64,000 bases of DNA from the NCBI RefSeq assembly GCF_005144585.1, contig NZ_SSMQ01000048.1:1-64000 (forward strand), given 5' to 3'. This DNA comes from Polyangium fumosum (GTDB lineage: Bacteria; Myxococcota_A; Polyangia; Polyangiales; Polyangiaceae). The position numbers were made by a program, and so were the translations under genes. How positions within the stretch are numbered: the stretch's first letter is position 1; each line of letters begins with the position of its first letter. Under the pieces are notes generated by a model, which searched no databases, was not told the DNA's origin, and was given only the letters and a program-made list of their open reading frames with translations. Positions 50,800 to 59,984 of this stretch are shown here, in pieces.

Positions 50800-51602
50800 T
50801 CGCCGCGCTCGACGCACACCTGCCGGAGGCCGAGTTCGGCGGAAAGGCCGCGCAGCTCGGGCAAGCGCATCGAAGCGGCCTGCCCGTGCCGCCGGCGTTT
50901 GCGCTCTCGTCCGACTTCGTGGATCACGTCGTCGCGGGGGACGAAGCGCGGCTCGGCCGGCTCTTCGACGCGTTCGCGACGCTCGCCGGGCCCGTGGCGG
51001 TCCGGTCCTCCGGGATCGGCGAGGACGGCGCCGCGGCGAGTTTTGCCGGGCAACACGCGACGGTCTTGAACGTGCGCAGCCCGCACCAGTTGCGAGGCGC
51101 GCTCGCGACCGTGCACGGCTCGGCACGCACGGCGTCGGCGCTCGCCTATCGACGCAAGCTCGGGCTCCCGCCGGAGCCTCGGATGGGCGTCGTCGTGCAG
51201 CGGCTCGTCCTCGCCGAGTGCGCGGGCGTGCTCTTCACCCGCCACCCGACGACGGGCGCCGACGAGCGCGTCATCGAGGCGACCTGGGGCCTCGGCGAGG
51301 CGGTCGTCGCGGGGATCGTCACGCCGGACCATTATCGCGTGGCCCGCGGCGGGCGTGTCCTCGAAAAGAGGCCCGGCGAGAAGGATTGCGCGATCGCGTG
51401 GAGCGAGGACGGCGGAACGATCGAGGTCCCCGTCCCGGCGCATCGGGTCGAAGCCTTTTGCCTCGACGACGCGCGCCTCGTGGCCCTCGACGCGCTGGCC
51501 TCGGCGTGTGAAGCGGCCTTCGGCGGGACGCAGGATCTCGAATGGGCGTTCGCCGAGGATCGCCTGTATCTGCTCCAGAGGAGAGCGATCACCCGTGGCT
51601 GA
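50796..51602 (+). CDS. PEP/pyruvate-binding (ATP-grasp) subunit
   Basis: A 268-aa protein equal to the ATP-grasp PPDK N-terminal domain of PEP synthase: FGGKAAQLGQAHRSGLPVPPAFAL at the start, VAVRSSGIGEDGAAASFAGQHATVLNV (nucleotide/phosphate loop), ECAGVLFTRHP, ATWGLGEAVVAGIVTPDHY, and the closing QDLEWAFAEDRLYLLQRR. It probably phosphorylates H539 of the upstream subunit from ATP. In PEP synthase and rifampicin phosphotransferase this domain is at the N-terminus of one chain; here it is the second gene. The GTG start overlaps the previous stop by 4 bp, and its own stop overlaps the MFS gene start by 8 bp, so all three are coupled. Confidence 0.88.
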   Translation: MIAALDAHLPEAEFGGKAAQLGQAHRSGLPVPPAFALSSDFVDHVVAGDEARLGRLFDAFATLAGPVAVRSSGIGEDGAAASFAGQHATVLNVRSPHQLRGALATVHGSARTASALAYRRKLGLPPEPRMGVVVQRLVLAECAGVLFTRHPTTGADERVIEATWGLGEAVVAGIVTPDHYRVARGGRVLEKRPGEKDCAIAWSEDGGTIEVPVPAHRVEAFCLDDARLVALDALASACEAAFGGTQDLEWAFAEDRLYLLQRRAITRG

Positions 51603-52971
51603 ACAAGGGCCTCGTGTGCCCACACGCTTGCTCGTCGCGATTGCCTTGTCGGCCTCGCTCGCGCCGCTCAACTCCACGATGGTCGCCGTCGCGCTGCCCG
51701 AAATGTCGCGCGACCTCGGCGCCGAGTCGAGCGTGCTCCGGCAGGGGCTCGTGACGAGTTATCTGCTCACGAACATCGTCCTGCAGAGCCCGGGCGGCAA
51801 GCTCGGCGATCGGCTCGGGTACCGGCGGGCGCTCGCGATGGGCCAGATCCTCTTCGCGCTCGGCGCCACGCTCGCCTACGTCTGGCCCCTCCTCCCGGGG
51901 CTCACGGCGGCGCGGATTCTCATGGCCGCGGGCGGCGCGATCCTCGCCCCGAGCGCGTTCGCCATGCTGCGCACCGAGCTGCCGCCGGAGGTGCGCGCCC
52001 GCGCGTTCGGCGCGATGGGCGCCATGATGGGGCTCTCGGCGGGCCTCGGCCCGAAGGTCGGGGCGCTGCTCGTGACGCATTTCGGGTGGACGTCCATTTT
52101 CCTCGCGAACGTCCCGGTCCTCCTCCTCTCCGCCGCGCTCGTGCATCTCGGCGCGCCCGCGGCCGCGCCGCCGAAAGAGGCCGCGCCGCGACCCCGCTTC
52201 GACGTGCTCGGCTCCGTGCTCCTCGGGGCCTCGCTGCTCGGGCTCGTGATCGGCCTCGAAAACAAGGATCTCCGGTGGGCCGCCGCGCTCGGCGTGGTCG
52301 GGCTCGTTCCTTTTGCGTGGTGGGAGCAGCGCGCCGCGGATCCCATCATCGATTTCTCGTTGTTCAAGCGCCGGAGCTTCGTCGCGGGCAGCTTGCTCAT
52401 CGCCATCCAGAACTTCGCCATGTACTCGATGCTGTTCGAGCTTCCGCAGGTCGCGGGGCGGCTCTTCGTCGCGGGGCCACGTGACGTCGGCAATACGCTG
52501 GTGACGATGATGGCCATGATGATCGTCGCGTCCCCCCTCGCCGGGCGCGCGTCCGAGCGCTTCGGGGCGCGCGCCGTGGCGCTCGCCGGATCTGCGCTTG
52601 CGCTCGTGGGAATGACGCTGCTCGTGTTCCTCCCTTGGAATGCCGTGACGGACGCGGTGCCTGCGCTCGGCTTGCTCGGCCTGGGCCTTGGCCTCACGTC
52701 GGCGCCCTCGCAAGCCTCCTCGATCAGCGACGTGCCCCGGGAAAAAAGCGGAATGGCGGCGGGCCTCACCTCCACCATGCGTTACCTCGGCGGCATTGCC
52801 GGCTTGACCGTGCTCGGCTTCGTCCTCACGGAGAGCCCGGTCCCCGAGATCGCCCGGCGCGAGCATGCCACTTCGATCGTGATCTTCTGCGCATCCCTCG
52901 TCGTGACCCTCGGCTGCGCGGCGCTCCTCCCGGGCCGCCTCCCGCCGCCCGTGCCCGCAGCCTCGCGCTGA
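51595..52971 (+). CDS. MFS exporter (DHA-type, drug efflux-like)
   Basis: A 458-aa integral membrane protein with about 12 or more predicted helices. It has the DHA-family signatures LNSTMVAVALPEMSRDLG (motif D1 region), GGKLGDRLGYRRALA (motif A) and PSAFAMLRTELPP. A cytoplasmic Pro/Ala stretch around 195-210 separates the halves. DHA proteins export drugs or cations by proton antiport. The start is GTG (VAEQGPRVPTR) behind GAGGAGAG. It overlaps the preceding gene by 8 bp and ends 7 bp before the convergent ABC/peptidase gene. In context it probably exports the substrate or product of the PEP-synthase-like pair (inference). Confidence 0.9.
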   Translation: MAEQGPRVPTRLLVAIALSASLAPLNSTMVAVALPEMSRDLGAESSVLRQGLVTSYLLTNIVLQSPGGKLGDRLGYRRALAMGQILFALGATLAYVWPLLPGLTAARILMAAGGAILAPSAFAMLRTELPPEVRARAFGAMGAMMGLSAGLGPKVGALLVTHFGWTSIFLANVPVLLLSAALVHLGAPAAAPPKEAAPRPRFDVLGSVLLGASLLGLVIGLENKDLRWAAALGVVGLVPFAWWEQRAADPIIDFSLFKRRSFVAGSLLIAIQNFAMYSMLFELPQVAGRLFVAGPRDVGNTLVTMMAMMIVASPLAGRASERFGARAVALAGSALALVGMTLLVFLPWNAVTDAVPALGLLGLGLGLTSAPSQASSISDVPREKSGMAAGLTSTMRYLGGIAGLTVLGFVLTESPVPEIARREHATSIVIFCASLVVTLGCAALLPGRLPPPVPAASR

Positions 52972-52978
52972 GCCCGCC

Positions 52979-55900
52979 TCAGAGATCGACCCGCTTGCGG
53001 TTGTCCGACGACACGCGGTCGATGAGCTTGTTGTTCGGATCGAAGCCAGCTTCATAAGGCTCCGCGTCGACCACGACGGTCACCTGCTCGTGCTGCTTCG
53101 TCACGTGGTGCCGCTCCAGGTACAGCACCTCCTCGTCCGCCTCCTTGCCTGACTTGCCGCGCGCGAACACGCCGACCTCGATCCAGTCATCGAGCTCGCC
53201 CGGCGTCTCCTTGCCCGTGCCGTCGGCGTAACGCTTGTCCGCGAACAGGTCGAGCGTCACCTCGTACTTGCCGTCGTCGCGCTTGCGTGCGGTCGCCGCC
53301 TCGACCCGGTTGTCATAGAAGCAGATCTTCTCGAACAGATCGGTGATCAGCGCCTCGTGCGCCGGGCCGGCCTCGGCGCGGATGTACGCCAGAAGCTCGG
53401 CCGACGTCGTGTACGGCGGCTGCTGGTACCCTTTGTCTTGCAAGAACTTCTTCAGCGCGCGGTTCAGCGCGGCCTCGCCGATCTCCTCGCGCAGGCGGTA
53501 GAACACCAGCGATCCCTTCTGGTAGTGGATGTATTGCTGGTTCTCCACCCGGTAGAGCGGCAGCTCCTCGACCCGCTCGCCGCCGCGGCCGGCGAGGTAC
53601 TTGTCGAGCTCGTCCTTGAGGAAACGTCGCATCTTGGGGCGGCCGTATTCCTGCTCCATCACCATCAACGCCGAGTACTGCGAAAGCGACTCCGACAGCA
53701 CGGTCGCCCCCTGCACGTTGGCGCCGATCACCTGGTGCGCCCACCACTGGTGCGCGATCTCGTGCGCGGTCACGTAAAACACGTAATCGACGGCGTTCGC
53801 GTCGCGCAGGTCGGCGATGAAGCCGATCGACTCCGAATAGGGGATGGTGTTGGCGAAGCTCTGGGCGAAGCTCGCGTACCCCGGAAACTCGATGATCCGC
53901 ACCTGGCGGTGCTGGTAGGGCGTGAAGTTGGCCTCGTAATAGGCCAGCGACTTCTGCACCGCCTCGATCATGCGATCGACGTTGTACGGATGTTTGGGGT
54001 CGTAATAGATTTCGATCGGGATCTGCCCGGGCGTGCCTTCCTTGTAAAACGCCTTCTTCACCTGCCAGCGCGCCGACAGGAAGGCGTAGAAGTTCAGCAT
54101 CGGCCGGTCCATGGCATAGCTGAAGCAGCGACGGCCGTCGCGCTGGAACTCCTCCTTCAGGTAGCCCGGCGCGAGCGCGGTCTGATCCGGCGCGGTGCAA
54201 ATGGTGGTCTTGAAGTCGAGCCAATCGGCGTCGTCGTCGACATAGGTGCTCGCGCGCGCCGCCTCGTCTTCGAGCTTCGGCATGCGGGTGGGCTCGCCGA
54301 GCCCGCGCTTGCGGCGGTCGTTCCGGTCGTCGATCTGCACGCGCTCGTCGTAGCCGAGCTGCGGGAACATGCGGTTGTTGAAGAAGCTCCCGTTCTCGAC
54401 GATCTGCGTCTGCGCGAGCTCGTTCGTGATGCCTCTCGGGTGGTAATCGAGCTGGAAGCGCACCTCGCGCTCCTCGCCCGGCTGCATCGGCCGCGCGAGA
54501 CGATAGATGCGGTAGCCCAGCGGGGCATCGTGTTTCACGAGCTCGGCGCCGCCGAAATCGATGGACACGAGCGCCTTGTCGTCGGTGACGTTGATGTGCA
54601 CCTCCTCGATCGGCGCGGCGTGGGGGTTGTGCACGCGGTAGACCCCGTCGATGCGCACCACCTGCGTCTCGGGACGTAGGTCGATCTGCGTGGACGAGGC
54701 CCGGATCCTCGGCTGCGGCAGATGCTTGTAGCGGCCGTATTCGTTTTCGTACCGCGCCGCGAGGTCGAGGTTCTGCTCCGGCGAGCGGTACTCGTTGCGG
54801 ATGTTCGTGTTCCAGAACAGGAAGCCGCCCACGGCCACGAACGAGAGCAGGCCGAGCCCGAAGGCCACGCCCAGCCGGCCGCGCAGCCGCTGCCGCGCGA
54901 CCACGAAGCGCTCGCGCCGGCTGTTGACGCTGCCGCGCACCCAGAATGCCACCGACAGGAGCAGCAGCGAAAGCAGGAGCAGGCCCCAGTACCCCTGGAA
55001 CCAGAGCTGCGCCGACAGGAAATGGCCATAGCCATTCATGTCCGAGTACGGCGCGTTCGGCCAGCTCCCGAAGTTGTAGAGGTGATGGGTGAAGTCCAGC
55101 AGGCCGAGCGCGGTCTGCAGGGCGAGCACCAGGATCAGCAGCGCATACCCGACGAACTTGTTGTTGCAGAACACCTGCAGCGTCAATGCCAGGCCGCCCA
55201 TCAGCACGTACACGCCGGCGTCGAGCGTGAGCGTCTTCAGGTACAGGAGCGGTTCGAGCTGGGTATACCCCTTGGCGAGCTGGATCAGCATCGCGGCGAT
55301 TGCGCCGATCGCCTGGAAGGTGGCGATCACGGCCAGGAGCGCCCCGAACTTCGCGAGGAGCGGCACCCAGCTCGGCACGGGCATCGCGTCGGTGACCTCG
55401 TGCATCTTCGCGCCGCGCTCCTTCCACACGAGCTCGCCGGCGTAGAACAGCACGATGATCACCAGCAGGAAGCTGTAGCTGCCCTGCAGCGCGGACAGCA
55501 TCTGCGAGGTCACCGGGTGAATCGGCGTCTCGTACATGGTGTGGCGGAGCAGCGCGCTCGGGATGAAATTGGCGATTCCGAACGCGAGCATCACCAGGAA
55601 CGGCACGCTCCGAAACACGCCCACGGTGTCGAAGCGCAATTGACGCAGAAACTGCCGCCCCACCGTGGAGGTCGTGAAGACGGGCTCGGGCCTGTGCACC
55701 GCCGCGGCGGCGGGCCGGGCCGCGCGCTCCGGCGCGGCGAGCGCCTCTCCCTTCGCCTTTCGGCCCCAGCGCCTGCGGCCGGTGCCGCTGCGCTCGGTCT
55801 TGAACAGCGCGAAGGTCGCCGCGAACAACGCCGCGGCGATGGCCGTCCAGAGCACGCGGTTGGCGAGGAGGTAGCCCCCGAGGGCCGGCAGGCCGGTGTT

Positions 55901-56584
55901 GCGCTCCTCGGCCGACCAGTAGCGGATGGTGCGTTCGAGGGCGCGCGCGCCGAGCGGCTCCATCAGCGTGGCGATCCAGACGTTGTCGAGGTCGCGCAAG
56001 AGCGCCGAGCTCGTGCCGTACAGCACGAAGAACGCGATCACGCCGATGTAGACCCACAGAATGCTGCGTGTCACCACCGCCATCAGCGAGAGCAGCGCGC
56101 CGGTGAAGAGCAGATTCGGAACGACGAAGACCACGAACGCCCAGAAGTAAGGCTTCAGCGAGACCGGCCCGAGGCGCGCAGGGTCGATCCACGGCATGAA
56201 CTGGGCGATGAACATGCCCAGGCCAATCGCGATGTACACGACCAAACTTGCCGTGAGCGCCGCGCCGAGACGCCCGAGGAGGTAATCGCGTTTGCGGATG
56301 GGGCTCGCGAAGAAGAGCTCCGCGGTGCCCTGTTCGAAGTCGCGCAAAAGGGCGCTGTTGATGAAGATCGTGATGACCAGCATTCCGAACAGCGTGAAGA
56401 GCGCGAACCAGGTGGCGAGGACCGTCGGCGCGTTCCGGAAGACGTTGCCGATGCTCCCGCCCATCCGGACGGCCTCGCTGCTGGCCGCCCCGAAGGCCAG
56501 GAGCCCGAACAAGCCGGCGATGAGCCAGAGCAGGGGCGCACGGAGCTGCTCGCGCAGCTCGAAGCGGAAGAGTTCACGGATCAT
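52979..56584 (-). CDS. ABC permease fused to an M1-family aminopeptidase
   Basis: A 1201-aa membrane protein. Residues about 1-570 form an ABC-2-type permease region with about 12 helices (FELREQLRAPLLWLIAGLFG at the start; a second block of helices from about 320). Residues about 600-1200 form an M1 peptidase: an N-terminal beta domain (HNPHAAPIEEVHINVTDDKALVSIDFG), then the zinc site HEIAHQWW (HEIAH at 941-945) with the later Glu in LSESLSQY. The peptidase part should lie on the outer face of the membrane. Fusions of this type are known in several phyla next to an ABC ATPase, as here: the ATPase gene lies 8 nt upstream. Their substrate is unknown. Confidence 0.93.
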   Translation of the reverse strand: MIRELFRFELREQLRAPLLWLIAGLFGLLAFGAASSEAVRMGGSIGNVFRNAPTVLATWFALFTLFGMLVITIFINSALLRDFEQGTAELFFASPIRKRDYLLGRLGAALTASLVVYIAIGLGMFIAQFMPWIDPARLGPVSLKPYFWAFVVFVVPNLLFTGALLSLMAVVTRSILWVYIGVIAFFVLYGTSSALLRDLDNVWIATLMEPLGARALERTIRYWSAEERNTGLPALGGYLLANRVLWTAIAAALFAATFALFKTERSGTGRRRWGRKAKGEALAAPERAARPAAAAVHRPEPVFTTSTVGRQFLRQLRFDTVGVFRSVPFLVMLAFGIANFIPSALLRHTMYETPIHPVTSQMLSALQGSYSFLLVIIVLFYAGELVWKERGAKMHEVTDAMPVPSWVPLLAKFGALLAVIATFQAIGAIAAMLIQLAKGYTQLEPLLYLKTLTLDAGVYVLMGGLALTLQVFCNNKFVGYALLILVLALQTALGLLDFTHHLYNFGSWPNAPYSDMNGYGHFLSAQLWFQGYWGLLLLSLLLLSVAFWVRGSVNSRRERFVVARQRLRGRLGVAFGLGLLSFVAVGGFLFWNTNIRNEYRSPEQNLDLAARYENEYGRYKHLPQPRIRASSTQIDLRPETQVVRIDGVYRVHNPHAAPIEEVHINVTDDKALVSIDFGGAELVKHDAPLGYRIYRLARPMQPGEEREVRFQLDYHPRGITNELAQTQIVENGSFFNNRMFPQLGYDERVQIDDRNDRRKRGLGEPTRMPKLEDEAARASTYVDDDADWLDFKTTICTAPDQTALAPGYLKEEFQRDGRRCFSYAMDRPMLNFYAFLSARWQVKKAFYKEGTPGQIPIEIYYDPKHPYNVDRMIEAVQKSLAYYEANFTPYQHRQVRIIEFPGYASFAQSFANTIPYSESIGFIADLRDANAVDYVFYVTAHEIAHQWWAHQVIGANVQGATVLSESLSQYSALMVMEQEYGRPKMRRFLKDELDKYLAGRGGERVEELPLYRVENQQYIHYQKGSLVFYRLREEIGEAALNRALKKFLQDKGYQQPPYTTSAELLAYIRAEAGPAHEALITDLFEKICFYDNRVEAATARKRDDGKYEVTLDLFADKRYADGTGKETPGELDDWIEVGVFARGKSGKEADEEVLYLERHHVTKQHEQVTVVVDAEPYEAGFDPNNKLIDRVSSDNRKRVDL

Positions 56585-56592
56585 GACGGCGC

Positions 56593-57480
56593 TCAGGCGG
56601 CCTGCGCGCGCAGGAGCTGGAAGTAAACGTCTTCGAGGTTCGGCGCGACCTGCTCGAAGCCGTCGCCCGGGTCCTCGCCGCTGAACACGTGGATCACCGG
56701 CCGACCGGCGACGAGCCGCGTCGAGAGCACGGTATGGCGCGCCTCGTAGTCGGAGAGCGTCGCTTTCGTCACCTGCTTGCGCCAGACCTGGTTTTCGAGC
56801 GCGGCAATCGCGTCACTCGGCTTTCCGGTCAAGAGCACCTTGCCCTTGTTCAGGATGGCCATGGTCGGGCACAGGTCGGTGACGTCTTCCACGATGTGCG
56901 TGGAGAGGATCACGGCGACGTTTTCGCCGATCTCGGCGAGCAGGTTGAGGAACCGATTGCGCTCCTCGGGATCGAGGCCGGCCGTGGGCTCGTCGACGAT
57001 CACGAGGCGCGGGCGTCCGAGGAGCGCCTGCGCGACGCCGAAGCGCTGCCGCATGCCGCCCGAGTACGTGCCGAGCTTGCGCTTGCGCACGTCCCACAGG
57101 TTCACTTGCTGGAGCAGGCCGTCCACGACCTCGCGGCGTTGCTTGCGCTCGGCGAGCCCCTTGAGCACGGCGAAATGCTCGAGCAGGTCCTCCGCGCTCA
57201 CCTTGGGATACACCCCGAAATCCTGCGGCAGATAACCGAGCTGGCGCCGCACGGCGTCCTTGTCGCGCAGCACGTCGATGGTCTTGCCGTCGACGCCTTC
57301 CAGGGTGGCGGTGCCGCTGTCGGCCTCCTGCAAGGTCGCGAGCGTGCGCATCAGCGACGATTTGCCGGCGCCGTTCGGGCCGAGCAAGCCGAACATACCG
57401 CGCGGGATGTCGAGGGTGACGTCGTTCAGCGCGTGGACGCCGTTTTCGTAGGTCTTGCTGAGGTTGCGGATGGCGAGCAT
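56593..57480 (-). CDS. ABC transporter ATP-binding protein
   Basis: A 295-aa ATPase with Walker A GPNGAGKS (34-41), Q-loop LPQDFG, ABC signature TYSGGMRQR, Walker B LVIVDEPTAGLDP and the H-loop STHIVEDV. It belongs to the ABC-2 class that drives permeases of the adjacent type. The ATG giving MLAIRNLSK was chosen because AGGGAG precedes it and the family begins there; an ATG eight codons upstream has no good site. It ends 8 nt before the permease-peptidase gene, so the two form an operon. Confidence 0.93.
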   Translation of the reverse strand: MLAIRNLSKTYENGVHALNDVTLDIPRGMFGLLGPNGAGKSSLMRTLATLQEADSGTATLEGVDGKTIDVLRDKDAVRRQLGYLPQDFGVYPKVSAEDLLEHFAVLKGLAERKQRREVVDGLLQQVNLWDVRKRKLGTYSGGMRQRFGVAQALLGRPRLVIVDEPTAGLDPEERNRFLNLLAEIGENVAVILSTHIVEDVTDLCPTMAILNKGKVLLTGKPSDAIAALENQVWRKQVTKATLSDYEARHTVLSTRLVAGRPVIHVFSGEDPGDGFEQVAPNLEDVYFQLLRAQAA

Positions 57481-57643
57481 GGCTCCCTGCACGAGAAAGC
57501 CCATGGACAGCGCGCCGTCCTGGGGCGATTGAACCGGGAATTGCCGTGTTCGCGTACCACGCTCCTCGCGCGGCGGTCAACGGGGCTCGGGGCGCCGAGC
57601 AAAGGAGCGTCGAGCACGGAGATGGCGGGTGATTTCCGTATTC

Positions 57644-58552
57644 TCAGCGGAGGGCCGTGATCTCGTGGAGCGCGTGCTCCGCCGGGCCTCGTTTGGCCGC
57701 GATGCGCGCCGTCCGCCCGACCGAGACCTTGTCCGCCACGGCGCGGTAGACGGGCTCTGAGACGAGGAGCCGGCTGCCGACCTCCGCATTCGTGGCCTCG
57801 ACGCGGCAAGCGAAGTCGACCGCGCCGCCCATCGCGGCGACGAGCTTCGTGTCGCTCGCGCCCGCGGGCCCCACGACGACCTCGTCGAGATGCATGCCGA
57901 TGCCGATGTCGAAGGCCCGGCCATGGCTCGTCACGAGGTACGGTTCGAGCTGCTTCACGGCCTCGAACATGCCGAGGGCCGCCCGCACCGCGCGCAAGGG
58001 CGCCTCTGGCTGCCCGTCCGCGCCGAAGAGCGCGGTCAGGCCATCGCCCATGTAATTGTTGATGAAGCCTCCCTCGGCGGCGACGACGCGCCCCATGGCC
58101 TCGAAATAACGATTCAGCACGTAGATCACGTCGTAGGGCTGGAGCGCCTCGGAGAACGCCGTGAAGCCGCGGATATCGGCGACGAGGACCACGACGGGGA
58201 GCTTGGCGCCGAGCGCGGCCGTTTTCCCCGCGCGGAGGCGGCTGATGATCTGCACGTCCTCTTGATCGAGCGCGAGCCTGCGGACGCGGACGGGGCCGCG
58301 CACGGTCGTCTGGCAGGCCATGCGGACGCTCGGCGGCAGCCCGAACCATTCGGCGAGCGATTGCTCCCGCTCGTTCCGAGGGTCGACGTGTTCGAGGCCT
58401 TCGAGCACGACGACGCGGCACGTGGAGCAGCGCGAATTGCCGCCGCAGGCGCGAATGTGCGGGACGCCGGCGGCGAGCGCGGCGGCGAGGAGCGTCTGTC
58501 CTTCCGGGGCATCGAGGGTGATCCCGTCGGGCGCGTAGTGGACCGTGGGCAT
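57644..58552 (-). CDS. Ferredoxin-adenylate cyclase fusion (class III)
   Basis: A 302-aa soluble protein. Residues 1-95 are a plant-type [2Fe-2S] ferredoxin with Cys ligands C36, C42, C45 (CGGNSRCSTC) and C80 (RMACQT). Residues about 130-295 are a class III nucleotide cyclase: VVVLVADIRGFTAFSEAL (metal Asp and hinge), NNYMGDGLTALFG (second metal Asp), AFDIGIGMHLDEVVVGPAG, and ARVEATNA-like CRVEATNAEV. Such fusions are known in several bacteria and link cyclic AMP to redox or iron-sulfur status (inference for regulation). The start ATG MPTVHYAPDG lies at the ferredoxin beginning; the ribosome binding site is weak. It lies upstream of the ABC ATPase gene with 163 bp between. Confidence 0.9.
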   Translation of the reverse strand: MPTVHYAPDGITLDAPEGQTLLAAALAAGVPHIRACGGNSRCSTCRVVVLEGLEHVDPRNEREQSLAEWFGLPPSVRMACQTTVRGPVRVRRLALDQEDVQIISRLRAGKTAALGAKLPVVVLVADIRGFTAFSEALQPYDVIYVLNRYFEAMGRVVAAEGGFINNYMGDGLTALFGADGQPEAPLRAVRAALGMFEAVKQLEPYLVTSHGRAFDIGIGMHLDEVVVGPAGASDTKLVAAMGGAVDFACRVEATNAEVGSRLLVSEPVYRAVADKVSVGRTARIAAKRGPAEHALHEITALR

Positions 58553-58639
58553 TGCCGGCCGACTGTACACCGCGCGTCGGGGCGAGACGCGAGAATTTCG
58601 CATGCAGCGGGGAGCCGCGGCGGGGAGGGGAGGCGGGGG

Positions 58640-58925
58640 TCGTGTCGCCTTCGGGTCTCCAAACGTCCGACCCCCCGCTCGTCACGGGGACGCGAGGCTG
58701 TTCGAACGTTCGACCACCCTCGCGTCACGTTTTCCTCTGCGTCTCCAAGCGCCCGACCCCGCGCGCGTCACGGGGACGCGCGCCCGTTCGAGCCTTCGAA
58801 CCCCCCACGCGTCACCGTCTCCTCTGCGTCTCCCAACGCTCGACCCCATGCACGTCACGGTGACGCGCGCCCGTTCGAACGTTCGAACACCCTCGCGTCA
58901 CGTTCTCCCGCGTGGCTTCGAACGT
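58640..58925 (+). repeat. TTCGAA-centred palindromic repeat array, locus 2
   Basis: About three units of roughly 85 bp. Each has a TCTCC-N-AACG-TCCGACCC-like spacer, then GTCACGGGGACGCG, a TTCGAACGTTCGAA-type palindrome (58700-58715, 58793-58806, 58876-58890) and the mirror CACCCTCGCGTCAC. The last unit has the best arms. The array sits in the 514-bp divergent gap between the cyclase and the 235-aa protein; I see no gene in that gap. Confidence 0.82.
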
Positions 58926-59066
58926 CCAGCCACCCGCAAGCGACCAAAACCTGCTCCCGCTGAATGGCCGTTTCCCCCGCGCGTTCAACGACAACCCCGA
59001 CGTTGCATCGCCCGCGTCGCGGCAGATCACCCACCACCACCGGGCCATCGGCCCAGGGAGCCCCTC

Positions 59067-59774
59067 ATGCGCAAGTATCGCAGCAATGCCTCGTCCGCCG
59101 TCCGTTTCGAGTATGGCGTCGAGCTCGCGGCCGGCCTCGCTCACTTCCCGGAGACCACCTCCGCCGCCCTCGACATCCAGACCATCAACGACGCGCTCGG
59201 CGGCCAGCACGACAAGCGCCTCGCCCTCCGGATCCCCGTCGTCAAGACGCGCGCGGCCGCGCGCTTCGCCGAATACAACGCGGAACGTGTCATCCGCTCC
59301 GCCCTCCGCGCCGCCGAGATCGAGGACGGCGGGCGCCGCGGGAGGATCTGCGCGGCCGTGTTCCCGAAAGGCTCGACCCCGGTCGTCACGCCCAAGGGCA
59401 GGGCGCAGGTCAAGCCGATGCAAGACCTGTTCGACCGGCTCAATCTCGCGAAGGTCGCCGGCATCGAGGGATATCGCAATGCCTGGGCGCCCAAGCTCGC
59501 CGCCGCGCTCGGGGGCCTGGAGGCCGCTCTCGCCGTCCATGAGGAGGCCCTCGCCGCCTACGAGGACGCCTTCAAGGCAGAGCTCGCGCTGCGCGACGCG
59601 CACCACGACGCGATCGACCGCGCGATGGGCGTGGTGCGAGCGGCCTTCCCGCGGGATCGCGAGCGGCAGGATGTGATCTTCCCGGTGCTGGAGGCCGCGT
59701 CCAAGAAGGGCGAGGTCGTGCCTGCCGAGGATGCGGACGCGCGCGGGGCGTCTGCCGTCGCGGCGCAGGGCTGA
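59067..59774 (+). CDS. Hypothetical 235-aa helical protein
   Basis: A soluble protein without signal peptide or membrane segment (MRKYRSNASSAVRFEYGVELAAGLAHF). The first half has mixed structure; the second half (about 120-225) is long helices rich in Ala, Glu and Leu (EAALAVHEEALAAYEDAFKAELALRDAHHDAIDRAMGVVR), probably a coiled coil. I do not recognise the family. The ATG start has AGGGAG upstream. It converges on the lipase gene, with element copy G between the two. Confidence 0.7.
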   Translation: MRKYRSNASSAVRFEYGVELAAGLAHFPETTSAALDIQTINDALGGQHDKRLALRIPVVKTRAAARFAEYNAERVIRSALRAAEIEDGGRRGRICAAVFPKGSTPVVTPKGRAQVKPMQDLFDRLNLAKVAGIEGYRNAWAPKLAAALGGLEAALAVHEEALAAYEDAFKAELALRDAHHDAIDRAMGVVRAAFPRDRERQDVIFPVLEAASKKGEVVPAEDADARGASAVAAQG

Positions 59775-59819
59775 ACGAGGGGCGCTTACGATTCGACCGG
59801 CAATGCCCGTCGATGCGTG

Positions 59820-59964
59820 AACCGCCCCTTGTGGTCTTGCCAGCGGCCCGTGGGAAGAACTGCGCATTGCGCAGTTCTTCCCCCTTCGGTCCAGGCCGTG
59901 CCTGGTCCGGGTCGAGGGGCGGACAGCCCCCGCGGGGTCCGGGGCAGCGCCCCGGCGCGACGCC
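59820..59964 (-). repeat. Four-hairpin 3' element, copy G
   Basis: On the minus strand, about 20 nt after the stop of the lipase gene. Hairpin 4 has arms GGGAAGAACTGCGC/GCGCAGTTCTTCCC (14 bp) with loop AAT. Hairpins 1-3 match copy A. The tail has GTGGTCTTGCCAGC in plus orientation, equal to the far end of copy F. Confidence 0.85.
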
Positions 59965-59984
59965 TTCGCGAGCAGGCTGCTAGC

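Noticed and set aside
49015-51602. Split of the PEP-synthase-like enzyme explained as a frameshift
   Set aside because: The domain order is reversed relative to single-chain relatives and the GTGA overlap is a normal coupling signal, so two genes are the better reading.
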